64,000 nucleotides of DNA from Seonamhaeicola algicola (GCF_007997385.1 NZ_VOSC01000012.1:496001-560000); one strand, 5' to 3'. Positions 27,076-35,777 are shown, counted from the stretch's first letter. The notes: a model not told the origin generated them from the letters alone. Numbers and translations: made by a program.

Positions 27076-27721
27076 TAACGTATATGATATTTGTGAAATC
27101 GCTGTTAAGTACGATAGTATTATTATTTATTGAAATTTGTGTCATTTTACTACTTGTAAATTGTTTTGACACTTGAATGGTGTTACCATATTTTAAAGCA
27201 TTTGCCGAACAGAAATCGAAAAATTCCTTATCTGTACTTAATAGCCTAGAAATAATATAACTTTTACCTTCTGAAGCTTTTGAAAGCGGCATAGATGTAT
27301 CTACTGTAGTAATGTCGCCATTGGCATTTGGTATAGGGTCTCCATGCGGATCAAATTTAGGATTGCCTAAATATTCACTTATTTTTTCAGCTAACAAATC
27401 AGAGGTTTGGTGCTCTAATAATTCGGCTTCTCTATGAATATCATGTAATGATAAATCGAACAATTTAAACAATAAACTTTCCCATAACCTATGTTTACGC
27501 ACAATTGTCAAGGCCATTTTATTGCCCTTTTCTGTAAGTTTTAAAGGCTGATATTTTTGATAGACTATAATATCTTTAGCGGCAAGTTTTTGAGCCATAT
27601 CGGTGGCTGCGGCGCTAGAAATATTTAATGCTTTGGCAATATTACCAGGCTTAGTATTGTTTGTATTACTTTTTCCGTTTTTGTAAATGGCTTTTACAAA
27701 GTTTTCAATAGCTACAGACAT
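27062..27721 (-). CDS. DtxR/MntR-family metal-dependent transcriptional repressor
   Basis: A 219-residue regulator. The N-terminal winged helix is visible as GNIAKALNISSAAATDMAQKLAAKDII with the wing LKLTEKGNKMA, then the metal-binding and dimer domain with RKHRLWESLLFKLF and IHREAELLEHQTSDLLAEKI, DPHGDPIP, and a C-terminal SH3-like FeoA-type part from about 150. These are the usual DtxR ligand segments (His/Glu around REAELLEH). It is the first gene of the operon, with a palindrome over its promoter, so it probably represses its own receptor and ABC transporter genes when metal is plentiful. Confidence 0.93.
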   Translation of the reverse strand: MSVAIENFVKAIYKNGKSNTNNTKPGNIAKALNISSAAATDMAQKLAAKDIIVYQKYQPLKLTEKGNKMALTIVRKHRLWESLLFKLFDLSLHDIHREAELLEHQTSDLLAEKISEYLGNPKFDPHGDPIPNANGDITTVDTSMPLSKASEGKSYIISRLLSTDKEFFDFCSANALKYGNTIQVSKQFTSSKMTQISINNNTIVLNSDFTNIIYVNENN

Positions 27722-27739
27722 TTAATTTGCTTTAAATTA

Positions 27740-27796
27740 TTTTTAAGCTTACTTAAAAATTTATTCAAATGTAGTTAAAAATATGATAAAGCAATA
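27740..27796 (-). promoter_or_regulatory. Promoter and putative DtxR operator of the metal operon
   Basis: On the minus strand TTG (27794-27792), an 18-base spacer and TACATTTG (27773-27766) match the Bacteroidetes promoter pattern. Just downstream lies a perfect inverted repeat, TTTTTAAG-N4-CTTAAAAA at 27740-27759, which would cover the start of transcription. The position and the DtxR-type first gene make it the likely autoregulatory operator. Confidence 0.65.
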
Positions 27797-27798
27797 AA

Positions 27799-27833
27799 AA
27801 AAACCTTTGTATTTATTTTATACAAAGGTTTTT
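27799..27833. terminator. Terminator of the DUF1080 gene
   Basis: AAAAACCTTTGTAT and ATACAAAGGTTTTT are complementary around a short AT loop, with T-runs on both strands, 24 bases after the stop of the DUF1080 gene. It also shields the metal-operon promoter beside it. Confidence 0.85.
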
Positions 27834-27856
27834 AAACTATTATAGTTTTTTAAAAC

Positions 27857-28729
27857 TTATTTAAACTTAACGTTTTTTCTAATGTTTTTAGGGAATTTTT
27901 TTATTGGTGTAATGGTTAAGTCTTTATAATAACACTCGGCAGCTTCCGATTGTATTTGTATTTGGCCACTAGTTAAAGGTTTGCCTGTTTCTGGGTTTAT
28001 GGCGTTTTCAACAACCATTACAATATGACCATTAACAATATGTACAGCATCATTACCTATTACGTAAATTTCTAAATGATTCCATTGACCATGAGGAGCA
28101 TCGGGTTCCATTGAGGCTTGAATGTAACCACTACCATCTGAATAGATATTAGATTTTGGATCAAACTTTTTTATTTTAGAAAAATCGCCTCTAATTTCAA
28201 CTTTTGGTCCGCCTACATTGGGTGTTGCAGTATTGCCAGAAATTGGAATAAAATCGCCAATATCACTTTCTTGAACTTGGTATTCAAGTGATGTTTTCCA
28301 AGTTTTCCAAAAACGCCCGTGTTCTCCGTAGCAATGGTATAAAATTCCGCTATCGCGTTTAGCATTTAATCTTGGTTCCCATTTTTTATCGCCCCACTTA
28401 AACATAACACTTAGGTGATAATTTTCAAAAGAAGCTTTAGTAGTTAAGCCACCGTAAATTTCGCCGGTAATTTTTAAAACAGGTTGGTTGTTTTCAGTAA
28501 TTATTGTAAAAACATTCTTAATATCGTTATTTAAACCTAGTGGTGTGCCGTTGTGTACGTTGGTAGATTGGTAAGTGCCTTCGGGTAAGTTTTTTACTGT
28601 TTCATGCGGAACACCGTTCCATTTTTCAAAATGACTTAAGTTAGTATCAAATAATTTAATGGCTTTTTTTTGTGCGAAGCTATTCAAACTTAAAATTAAA
28701 GCAGAATATATTAATAGCTTTTGATTCAT
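27857..28729 (-). CDS. Exported DUF1080 / 3-keto-disaccharide hydrolase-like protein
   Basis: A 290-residue secreted protein with signal peptide to about residue 19 ([10 protein letters not shown]). It has the DUF1080 lectin-like (LamG/concanavalin-type) fold: [31 protein letters not shown], then [17 protein letters not shown] at the end. DUF1080 proteins include 3-keto-glycoside hydrolases and carbohydrate-binding proteins in Bacteroidetes. Here it is alone, between the metal and iron operons, and bracketed by a terminator downstream. A link with iron is not suggested by its sequence; glycan handling is the likely role. Confidence 0.8.
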   Translation of the reverse strand: MNQKLLIYSALILSLNSFAQKKAIKLFDTNLSHFEKWNGVPHETVKNLPEGTYQSTNVHNGTPLGLNNDIKNVFTIITENNQPVLKITGEIYGGLTTKASFENYHLSVMFKWGDKKWEPRLNAKRDSGILYHCYGEHGRFWKTWKTSLEYQVQESDIGDFIPISGNTATPNVGGPKVEIRGDFSKIKKFDPKSNIYSDGSGYIQASMEPDAPHGQWNHLEIYVIGNDAVHIVNGHIVMVVENAINPETGKPLTSGQIQIQSEAAECYYKDLTITPIKKFPKNIRKNVKFK

Positions 28730-28801
28730 TAGTTGTTGGGTTTTTTGTTTAGATGTTATAAAAGTAACACGCTAAAACTAATAAATCAAAATAAAAAAGG
28801 T

Positions 28802-28939
28802 TTAATGGCAACCGCAATTAGAATTTGTGCCACAACCTTTATTGGTTTTGGTTTTTTTTGGCATAAATTTTTTAACCAAAAATACAAAAGCTATTGCTAC
28901 GGTTGAAAAAACAAGTATGTTTTGTATTAAGGTGTTCAT
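28802..28939 (-). CDS. FeoB-associated Cys-rich small membrane protein
   Basis: A 45-residue protein with an N-terminal membrane helix (NILVFSTVAIAFVFLVKKF), a basic stretch (MPKKTKTNKG) and a Cys-rich end (CGTNSNCGCH). This is the plan of the small Cys-rich protein encoded after feoB in many Bacteroidetes. It lies 40 bases after the feoB stop on the same strand. The three Cys and His near the membrane suggest Fe(II) or Fe-S binding at FeoB's cytoplasmic side, but the role is not established. Confidence 0.8.
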   Translation of the reverse strand: MNTLIQNILVFSTVAIAFVFLVKKFMPKKTKTNKGCGTNSNCGCH

Positions 28940-28979
28940 GCTACTTTGGTCGGTATAAATAGGTTAAATTACAAACATT

Positions 28980-31082
28980 TTATTTTAAAAACTGAAATGC
29001 TATTAAAGCTGTTATGTATGCAAAACTGCTCATTACAACTAATTGTAGTATGGGCCATTTCCAGCTGTTTGTTTCACGTTTTACTATGGCTAAAGTACTC
29101 ATACACTGCATAGCAAAGGCATAAAATAGTAACAGTGAAATACCTGATGCTAAGGTGAATACTTTGGTGCCATTGCTATGTACTTCGGCAGCCATTTTGC
29201 TTTTAATGGTATCTTCATCTTCATTATCACTAGCGCTTCCAACACTGTAAATGGTTGCTAGAGTGCCTACAAAAACTTCGCGTGCAGCAAATGATGTTAC
29301 AAGGCCAATACCAATTTTCCAGTCGTAACCTAAAGGTCTAATAGCTGGTTCAATAGCTCTACCAATAATACCAATATAGCTGTATTGTAGCTTGTGGGCT
29401 GCTATTTTATCATCTAACTCAGGTTCAGAAATTGATGGGTTTTCAGTTTTTATAATACTTTCAGCATTATTAAAATTATCTCCAGGGCCGTTTGAGGCTA
29501 ATACCCAAAGAATAATAGAAATGGCTAAAATTATTTTACCGGCTTCTAAAACAAAAGTTTTTGTTTTTTCTACAACTGTAAATACAACGTTTTTAAATAG
29601 CGGTATTTTATAACTTGGCATTTCAATTACAAAGTAGGTTTTACTTTTTATTTTTAAAACTTTGTTTAAAATGTAAGCCGATATTATGGCGGTTAAAAAG
29701 CCTATAATATATAAGCCCATTAGGGTGAGCGCTTTATAGCTCATGCCTAAAAATGTACCTTGCGGAATTACTAAAGCAATTATTATAACATACACGGGTA
29801 AACGTGCTGAACAGGTGGTGAAAGGTGTTACTAAAATGGTAATAAGGCGTTCTTTCCAGTTTTCAATATTACGGGCGGCCATTACAGCAGGAATTGCACA
29901 GGCATTTCCTGAAATTAAAGGCACAACACTTTTACCACTTAGGCCAAAGCGTTTCATTATATTATCCATTAGGAATACTACACGGCTCATATAACCGCTT
30001 TCTTCTAACAATGAAATAAACAAAAACAGGAAAGCAATAGGAGGGATAAATACCATAACACCGCCAATACCTGCAATTATACCTTCGGAAAGTAAATTAG
30101 TAAATGCACCTGCTGGCATTGTGTTTTTCACCCAATTAGCTAATGATGCAAAGGCTTCATCAATTAAATCTGTGGGGTAGGTTGCCCAATCATAAACCGC
30201 TTGAAACATTAAAAATAAAATAACAAAAAAGATGAGGTAACCCCATATTTTGTGTGTTAATATACGGTCTAGTTTTATGCGTAAATCTGTAGCGTTTGCC
30301 AAATTTACTATCAATCCTTTTTTAAGGACATTGTTTATAAATTGATAGCGTTTAATGGTTTCTTTTTGTTGTAAACGTTTTAAATCTGCATTACTTTTCG
30401 TTTTAAAATCGTTTAGAGCATCAAAATCATTTCGCTGGATTTTTCCAAAGTTAACATCTTGGGTAATTACCAACCATAATTTATAAAGTAGTTGGTTAGA
30501 AAATGTTTTTTTTAAGTTTTGAAAGTAGGTGGTATCAATGGTGCTAATATCTAAACAGGGTTTGGTGTTTAGCATACCATAATTTGTAATAAGTTCTTTT
30601 AAGGTATCAATACCTTGATTTTTTCGGGTGCTAACTACAGCAATTTTAGTGTGTAATTGTGTTTCTAAATAATTAATATCTAATGAAATGCCTTTTTTTT
30701 GCATTCTATCGGCCATATTAATAACCAGCAATGTTGGTATTTCTAAATCTTTAATTTGTGTAAAAAGTAGTAGGTTTCGTTTAAGGTTTTCAACATCTGT
30801 AACTACTACTGCTACATCAGGAAAGTCTTTATCATTTTTATTTAAAAGAAGTTCAATAACAACGTTTTCATCAAGTGATGAGGCGTTTAAGCTGTAGGTT
30901 CCGGGTAAATCTAAAACGTGGGCTTTTAAACCACGTGGTAGTTTGCAAATACCTTCTTTTTTATCAACAGTAATACCAGGGTAATTACCAACTTTTTGGT
31001 TTAAACCAGTTAAAGCGTTAAAAACCGATGTTTTTCCAGTATTGGGGTTTCCAATTAAAGCAACGTTTATTTGTTTACTCAT
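28980..31082 (-). CDS. feoB: Ferrous iron transport protein FeoB
   Basis: A 700-residue inner-membrane Fe(II) transporter of normal length. The N-terminal G domain has G1 GNPNTGKT, G3 DLPGTYSLN and G4 NMAD, and a GDI-like helical region to about 270. The membrane part has the two Gate segments with GNACAIPAVMAARN and TFLTTCSARLP-type sequence (here TPFTTCSARLPVYV), whose Cys is conserved in FeoB. It overlaps feoA by 4 bases. The operon order is feoA, feoB, Cys-rich small protein. Confidence 0.97.
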   Translation of the reverse strand: MSKQINVALIGNPNTGKTSVFNALTGLNQKVGNYPGITVDKKEGICKLPRGLKAHVLDLPGTYSLNASSLDENVVIELLLNKNDKDFPDVAVVVTDVENLKRNLLLFTQIKDLEIPTLLVINMADRMQKKGISLDINYLETQLHTKIAVVSTRKNQGIDTLKELITNYGMLNTKPCLDISTIDTTYFQNLKKTFSNQLLYKLWLVITQDVNFGKIQRNDFDALNDFKTKSNADLKRLQQKETIKRYQFINNVLKKGLIVNLANATDLRIKLDRILTHKIWGYLIFFVILFLMFQAVYDWATYPTDLIDEAFASLANWVKNTMPAGAFTNLLSEGIIAGIGGVMVFIPPIAFLFLFISLLEESGYMSRVVFLMDNIMKRFGLSGKSVVPLISGNACAIPAVMAARNIENWKERLITILVTPFTTCSARLPVYVIIIALVIPQGTFLGMSYKALTLMGLYIIGFLTAIISAYILNKVLKIKSKTYFVIEMPSYKIPLFKNVVFTVVEKTKTFVLEAGKIILAISIILWVLASNGPGDNFNNAESIIKTENPSISEPELDDKIAAHKLQYSYIGIIGRAIEPAIRPLGYDWKIGIGLVTSFAAREVFVGTLATIYSVGSASDNEDEDTIKSKMAAEVHSNGTKVFTLASGISLLLFYAFAMQCMSTLAIVKRETNSWKWPILQLVVMSSFAYITALIAFQFLK

Positions 31083-31312
31083 AGCGTGCTTTTTTCAATT
31101 AAAATAAGTTGTGCTGTTTCTTTTCTAATAGCTACATGCGATCCGTTTATGTTTAAGTAAATAGGGTCTGTAAATGGCGCTACTTGTAATAATTGTACTG
31201 TATTACCAGGTAAGCAACCCATTTCTAGTAATTTTAATGGAATTTCGGTTGATGAAACATCAGTAATAACAGCAGTTTCACCTTTTTTAAGATGAGCTAA
31301 GGTATATTGCAA
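31079..31312 (-). CDS. feoA: FeoA-like ferrous iron transport protein
   Basis: A 77-residue SH3-like protein (LAHLKKGETAVITDVSST, LEMGCLPGNTVQLLQVAPF, HVAIRKETAQLIL). FeoA is thought to bind FeoB in the cytoplasm and modulate its GTPase. Length and domain are normal. It is the first gene of the feo operon; the stop overlaps the start of feoB by 4 bases, so translation is coupled. Confidence 0.93.
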   Translation of the reverse strand: MQYTLAHLKKGETAVITDVSSTEIPLKLLEMGCLPGNTVQLLQVAPFTDPIYLNINGSHVAIRKETAQLILIEKSTL

Positions 31313-31338
31313 ACTTATTTAGATTGATTTTAAAGAAG

Positions 31339-31391
31339 CAAAGTAAACTAAAAGTTTAAACTTTTAAAAGTTTAAGGGTTTAAAGTTTACT
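31339..31391 (-). promoter_or_regulatory. feo promoter with nested palindromes
   Basis: On the minus strand, a -7-like TTACTTTG (31346-31339) lies 19 bases from a T-rich -33 (31369-31366). The perfect palindrome AAAAGTTTAAACTTTT (31350-31365) falls inside that spacer and overlaps a second one, AAACTTTTAAAAGTTT (31358-31373). The outer arms AGTAAACT (31342-31349) and AGTTTACT (31384-31391) are inverted too. A repressor (DtxR or Fur) bound here would block RNA polymerase. The protein that binds is inferred. Confidence 0.55.
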
Positions 31392-31408
31392 TAAAATTTA
31401 TGGTGTGT

Positions 31409-32083
31409 TTATTTACTGGTTTCCTTTTGTAAGTGTCTTATGTCGTTTAAAAGTTTTTCAATATCAGCTTTATTAGTGCCGTCATAAAACCCACGAATTT
31501 GACGTTTTTTATCAATTAACATAAAGTTTTCAGTGTGTACCATATCAAAAGGGCCGCCATCACCATTATCTTTTACTGCTAAATAGCTTTTTCGGGCCAT
31601 AGCGTAAATATCTTTTTTATTACCTGTAACTAAATTCCATTTAGCATCATTAACACCTTTTTTTATGGCGTAGCGTTTTAGTTGCGCAACGGTATCAATT
31701 TCGGGTGTTACCGAGTGCGATAGCAGCATAACATCATCATCGTTTAAAATTTCGCTTTGTATTTGCTCCATATTTTTTGTCATTATAGGGCAAATAGTTT
31801 GGCAAGTTGTAAAAAAGAAATCGGCCACATAAATTTTACCTTCATAATCTTTTTGTGTAACAGTTTTTCCGTTTTGGTTGGTAAAAGAAAAATCGGCTAT
31901 TTTATGATATTTTTTTTTGTATTGAATAGTACTATCAACAAGCTCAGTGCTAACCATAGCTGGTTGATAAATTGGTAGTGGTTGGTAAACATTAAGTGTA
32001 TTATAAATTAGGGCTATTATTATTACTGAAATAACACCAAAAACAATAGCAAATACTTTATAACCTTTAAAAAAATTAAGCAT
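31409..32083 (-). CDS. SCO1/SenC-family copper-related protein
   Basis: A 224-residue membrane-anchored protein with an N-terminal helix (VFAIVFGVISVIIIALIY). The thioredoxin-like domain has the copper-binding Cys pair TTCQTICPIM (Cys94, Cys98 from the ATG at 32083) and the conserved His in MVHTENFMLID. Sco proteins deliver copper to cytochrome c oxidase or act as thiol reductases. The open frame goes back to a TTG at 32131, but the ATG at 32083 is the natural start, 24 bases from a -7 box. No cytochrome oxidase genes are nearby. Confidence 0.9.
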   Translation of the reverse strand: MLNFFKGYKVFAIVFGVISVIIIALIYNTLNVYQPLPIYQPAMVSTELVDSTIQYKKKYHKIADFSFTNQNGKTVTQKDYEGKIYVADFFFTTCQTICPIMTKNMEQIQSEILNDDDVMLLSHSVTPEIDTVAQLKRYAIKKGVNDAKWNLVTGNKKDIYAMARKSYLAVKDNGDGGPFDMVHTENFMLIDKKRQIRGFYDGTNKADIEKLLNDIRHLQKETSK

Positions 32084-32106
32084 GGTAATTGGTAAAATAA
32101 TTGTTA

Positions 32107-32114
32107 CAAAAATA
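32107..32114 (-). promoter_or_regulatory. -7 element of the SCO1/SenC gene
   Basis: On the minus strand TATTTTTG matches TAnnTTTG exactly, 24 bases before the ATG at 32083. A TTG lies about 19-20 bases upstream of it. Confidence 0.5.
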
Positions 32115-32253
32115 CAACGAAATAGAGACAACTTAGGTAATGTATGTTACTTAAATTCGTGTTAAATAGGTGTGCAATACATAAATGTCTTTTTATACTT
32201 GGTTTAAAAGATTACTTTTGTGCGGTTATCAAAAAAATTTTGATTAAAAATAT

Positions 32254-33600
32254 ATGGAGTTTGTTATAAAAATATCTCAGTTTTTACTGAGTTTATCATT
32301 ATTAATAGTTTTACACGAATTAGGGCATTTTATTCCTGCCAAAGCTTTTAAAACTAGAGTAGAAAAGTTTTACCTGTTTTTTGATGTTAAGTTTTCACTA
32401 TTTAAAAAGAAAATAGGAGAAACCGTTTATGGTATTGGTTGGTTGCCACTTGGCGGCTATGTAAAAATATCTGGGATGATTGATGAAAGCATGGATACCG
32501 AGCAAATGGCACAAGAGCCACAACCTTGGGAGTTTCGCTCTAAACCTGCATGGCAACGTTTAATAATTATGCTTGGTGGTGTAACCGTTAACTTTATTTT
32601 AGCAATACTTATTTATGTAGGTATGAGCTATTTTTATGGTGATACCTTTTTGCCAAATGAAAACATAAAAGATGGCCTTTTAATAGATAATAAAGTAGCT
32701 AATGATGCGGGGTTATTAACAGGAGATAAAATACTAACGGTTGATGGTGAAACTATTGAAAAATATTCTGAAATATCTGAAAAAGTATTGTTTGGAAAAA
32801 ATGTTACTATAGAGCGAAATGGCCAGCAAACTACTATTACATTACCTGAAGATTTTTTAGCACAATTAATAGATTCTAAAGAACGAAAATTTATAGACTT
32901 AAGAACACCTTTTGCCATTGTTGAAGTGCCAGACACCTCATTTAATAAAGGTAGCGGACTTAAAAAAGGCGATATCATTATTGGTTTAAATGATGTAAAT
33001 ACTAAGTATGGGGATGAGGTTGTTGCAAACCTATCAAAATTTAAAGGACAAAACGTTACAGCTAAGGTTTTAAGAGATAAATCTGAAATTAATCTAACCT
33101 TAAAAGTGAGTGATAGCGCTAAACTAGGCTTAGTTTACGCAGCAGGGTCTACACCTGAAACCCTTGAAGCATTAGGATATTATAATTTTGAAAAAATAAA
33201 CTATAGTTTTTTTGAGTCTTTCCCAGTTGGCTTAAAAAAGGCAAAAGATAGAGTAGTGTCTTATTGGGATCAATTAGGGGCTATATTTACACCAAGTACT
33301 GGTGCTTATAAAGGTGTAGGTGGTTTTAAAGCCATTTATGATATTTTTCCTAAAACTTGGAGCTGGCAATCATTTTGGAGTATAACTGCCTTTTTATCTA
33401 TTATGCTTGGGGTTTTAAACTTATTACCAATTCCTGCTCTAGATGGTGGCCATGTTATGTTTTTATTGTATGAAATGGTTTCAGGAAGAAAACCTGGTGA
33501 TAAATTTATGGAGTATGCACAAATGGTTGGTTTCTTTATTTTAATAGCTTTAGTACTGTTTGCAAACGGCAATGATATCTACAAAGCAATATTTGATTAA
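32254..33600 (+). CDS. rseP: RIP metalloprotease RseP (site-2 protease)
   Basis: A 448-residue inner-membrane zinc protease. HELGH is at residues 21-25 within the first helix, and the third ligand segment is LLPIPALDGGHV near the C-terminus. Between them are two PDZ-like regions (GLLTGDKILTVDGETI and GSGLKKGDIIIGL). The size matches RseP/YaeL of other Bacteroidetes. It cleaves membrane anti-sigma factors inside the bilayer, and so could act on FecR-type proteins like the two encoded in this window. A -7 box (TACTTTTG, 32213-32220) precedes it. Confidence 0.93.
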   Translation: MEFVIKISQFLLSLSLLIVLHELGHFIPAKAFKTRVEKFYLFFDVKFSLFKKKIGETVYGIGWLPLGGYVKISGMIDESMDTEQMAQEPQPWEFRSKPAWQRLIIMLGGVTVNFILAILIYVGMSYFYGDTFLPNENIKDGLLIDNKVANDAGLLTGDKILTVDGETIEKYSEISEKVLFGKNVTIERNGQQTTITLPEDFLAQLIDSKERKFIDLRTPFAIVEVPDTSFNKGSGLKKGDIIIGLNDVNTKYGDEVVANLSKFKGQNVTAKVLRDKSEINLTLKVSDSAKLGLVYAAGSTPETLEALGYYNFEKINYSFFESFPVGLKKAKDRVVSYWDQLGAIFTPSTGAYKGVGGFKAIYDIFPKTWSWQSFWSITAFLSIMLGVLNLLPIPALDGGHVMFLLYEMVSGRKPGDKFMEYAQMVGFFILIALVLFANGNDIYKAIFD

Positions 33601-33618
33601 AATTTTTTTAAAAAAGTA

Positions 33619-33648
33619 TTGTGGGAACTAAAATAATATATATATTTG
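33619..33648 (+). promoter_or_regulatory. Promoter of tRNA-Asn
   Basis: TTG at 33619-33621, a 19-base spacer and TATATTTG at 33641-33648 match the Bacteroidetes promoter consensus. It ends 25 bases before the tRNA. Confidence 0.75.
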
Positions 33649-33673
33649 CGCTCGCAAAAGCGAAACAAAACCT

Positions 33674-33747
33674 TCCTCAGTAGCTCAGTTGGTTAGAGCA
33701 TCTGACTGTTAATCAGAGGGTCGTTGGTTCGAGCCCAACCTGAGGAG
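33674..33747 (+). tRNA. tRNA-Asn (anticodon GTT)
   Basis: A 74-base tRNA. The acceptor stem pairs TCCTCAG with CTGAGGA, with G as discriminator base and no encoded CCA. The D arm is AGCTCAGTTGGTTAGAGC, the anticodon arm CTGACTGTTAATCAG shows anticodon GTT, and the T arm is GTTGGTTCGAGCCCAAC. Confidence 0.97.
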
Positions 33748-33758
33748 CGTTTAAAAAG

Positions 33759-33788
33759 AAGCCTTTACAGAAATGTAAAGGCTTTTTT
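33759..33788 (+). terminator. Terminator of tRNA-Asn
   Basis: AAGCCTTTACA pairs with TGTAAAGGCTT and is followed by a T-run, starting 12 bases after the tRNA. Confidence 0.9.
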
Positions 33789-34016
33789 AGTTTTATACGT
33801 TATTGTTACTAGTTATCTGTTATAATTGTTTTTTTGAAAATGTTAAGATGACAAGTTTCTTATTGAAAAAGGGGCTAAAAAGGGGAGAGGTTAGGTTAGT
33901 AGTGTTTTTAACCAAAATTCTTTATTTAATGTTACAGAAAACTACTAATAATACTAGCGTAACATTCATTCTCTTTAAAAACTGCAATTTGTATCATTAA
34001 TATTCTCTCTTTAAAA

Positions 34017-34631
34017 ATGATTAATTTACATTCTGCAACAATAAAAAAATTTCAAAATTTTGATGTTCACCAACACTTAAAAGAGCATTATCCTGATTTA
34101 GACAATTATGTTACTGAAACCATCAAATTAAAGGGAAATAATGTTTATAAGGCTATTTTTAGATCAAAAAACATTTACCAAATAGTGCGGGGCGCTGTAA
34201 AGTTGGGTACATATAACCAAGAAGGAAAACCCTTTATTTATGAAGTTTTAGGTGATGGAGACTTTTTTGGAAATTTTGAATATTTAGAAAATAAACAGTT
34301 TTATGAATACTCTAAAACAATGATAGATTGTAAGCTGCGTGTTTATAATTTAGACTTTATTAAACGCGTGGTAATGGACGATCCTATATTAACAGATTGG
34401 TTTATTCGCTATTTGGTAAAGCGCTGGTGTAATGCAGAAAAAAAAGTAAAAATGTCTAATGAAAAAGGCACTACAGAAAAGTTAAGATATTTAAGTACTT
34501 ATTTTGATAATAAAGTGCATGATTATTCTGGTAATGAATATGTGCTATTTAATTTATTAACTCAAAAAGATTTAGGAGATTTAATTGGTACTACTAGACA
34601 ATCGATTGCTGCGGCATTAGAAAAACTGTAA
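34017..34631 (+). CDS. Crp/Fnr-family transcriptional regulator
   Basis: A 204-residue regulator. The first 120 residues form a cyclic-nucleotide-binding-like beta barrel (FRSKNIYQIVRGAVKLGTYNQEGKPFIYEVLGDGDFFGN). A long helix (about 120-150) precedes the HTH at the C-terminus (LTQKDLGDLIGTTRQSIAAALEKL), where the protein stops right after the recognition helix, shorter than E. coli Crp. The residues that bind cAMP in Crp are not kept, so the ligand is unclear. It stands alone after tRNA-Asn. Confidence 0.85.
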   Translation: MINLHSATIKKFQNFDVHQHLKEHYPDLDNYVTETIKLKGNNVYKAIFRSKNIYQIVRGAVKLGTYNQEGKPFIYEVLGDGDFFGNFEYLENKQFYEYSKTMIDCKLRVYNLDFIKRVVMDDPILTDWFIRYLVKRWCNAEKKVKMSNEKGTTEKLRYLSTYFDNKVHDYSGNEYVLFNLLTQKDLGDLIGTTRQSIAAALEKL

Positions 34632-34721
34632 ATAAAAAAAGGGAACTTACCTTTTTAAAAGCAAATTCCCAATCTTTAAAAAAATTTAAAAACTCAAACT
34701 TTCTACATTTAAGCAATTGGT

Positions 34722-35744
34722 TTAGTTGTAAACTTGCACCAATTCCTGTTGTATAGTGTTATTATCTCCACGCATTTGCATAGTTACTTTTTTCTGTTTA
34801 AAATCAAAATATAAAGCGCCAAAGCTATAAGTGTGTATTACATCACCATGTCTTAAAGAATTAGCTTCTCCTTTAAAGTTAAAACTAGCATGTGTTAAAC
34901 CGCTAGAGGTAAAATCTATTAATGGATAAGGTATTGCTTTGTGTTTTAATTTTGAAAATTCTGAAATATGCCTGTCACCAGATAAAAGTATAACTCTTTT
35001 AGCGTTAGATGAGGCAATTAAATTTAGAAGCTTTTCTCGTTCATTAGGAAAGTTTGCCCATTTTTCATAAGGATGTTCTTGGGCTATGGTTTGTATACTA
35101 CTAACAATAACATTAAAATCAGCTGTAGAGTTATGTAATTCATTATTTAACCATTCCCATTGTTTTGTGCCTAACAAAGTTCTGTTTTCTTGTGAGCCAT
35201 TAATTTCAGCTTTTGAAATGCCAGTTCTAAAGTAGCGTGTATCAAGTAAAATAACTTTAATACTCCCTTTGTTAGTTTTAAAAATTTCAGAAGAATATAT
35301 GCCTTCTTGGTTTCTTCTAGGATCGTTTTTTGATACATTAAAGAAATCTAACATTAATTGTTGGCTTTCTTTCTTTTTAGGGTATTCTGTACCTGCATCA
35401 TTTTTACCAAAATCATGGTCATCCCAAATACCAATAATTTTAGTGTTTTTTACTAATTCAGCATAACCATTTTGTTTTTGTTGCATTTCATAATCGGCCT
35501 TTATTTTATTCATGTCTTCAGAATCTCCATAAATATTATCGCCTCCCCAAATCCATACATCAGGTTTTAAGTTTAAAACATCATCCCATAGTAAGTTGTT
35601 TTTATTTGGTTTGTTGCATGAACCAAATGTAAGTGTAAAGTCTGTAGTGTTTTTTTCTGAAAGTACTTCATTTTCATTATTTAGTTTAGTGCTTTTGCAA
35701 GCAAAAAAAAGTACTGTAAAAAAAAGTATACTTATATATTTCAT
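34722..35744 (-). CDS. PhoD-like alkaline phosphatase, lipoprotein
   Basis: A 340-residue exported protein with lipobox FFACK (Cys16). It has the PhoD-type metallophosphatase pattern: FGSCNKPNKNNLLWDDVLNLKPDVWIWGGDNIYGD, GIWDDHDFGKNDAG, VILLDTRYFR and ILLSGDRHISEF. PhoD enzymes release phosphate from phosphomonoesters or diesters outside the cell. It lies downstream of the Oar-like receptor gene on the same strand, though a strong terminator lies between them, so expression may be partly separate. A role in organic phosphate scavenging is inferred. Confidence 0.88.
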   Translation of the reverse strand: MKYISILFFTVLFFACKSTKLNNENEVLSEKNTTDFTLTFGSCNKPNKNNLLWDDVLNLKPDVWIWGGDNIYGDSEDMNKIKADYEMQQKQNGYAELVKNTKIIGIWDDHDFGKNDAGTEYPKKKESQQLMLDFFNVSKNDPRRNQEGIYSSEIFKTNKGSIKVILLDTRYFRTGISKAEINGSQENRTLLGTKQWEWLNNELHNSTADFNVIVSSIQTIAQEHPYEKWANFPNEREKLLNLIASSNAKRVILLSGDRHISEFSKLKHKAIPYPLIDFTSSGLTHASFNFKGEANSLRHGDVIHTYSFGALYFDFKQKKVTMQMRGDNNTIQQELVQVYN

Positions 35745-35777
35745 TATTATTTGTTTTATTATAATTAATTTCTGTTT

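Noticed and set aside
33803-34000. 65-codon ORF after tRNA-Asn
   Set aside because: No family, no convincing promoter, and composition like non-coding AT-rich DNA.
34650-34700. Terminator after the Crp/Fnr gene
   Set aside because: Only GGGAA/TTCCC pairs across a long loop, without a T-run; too weak.
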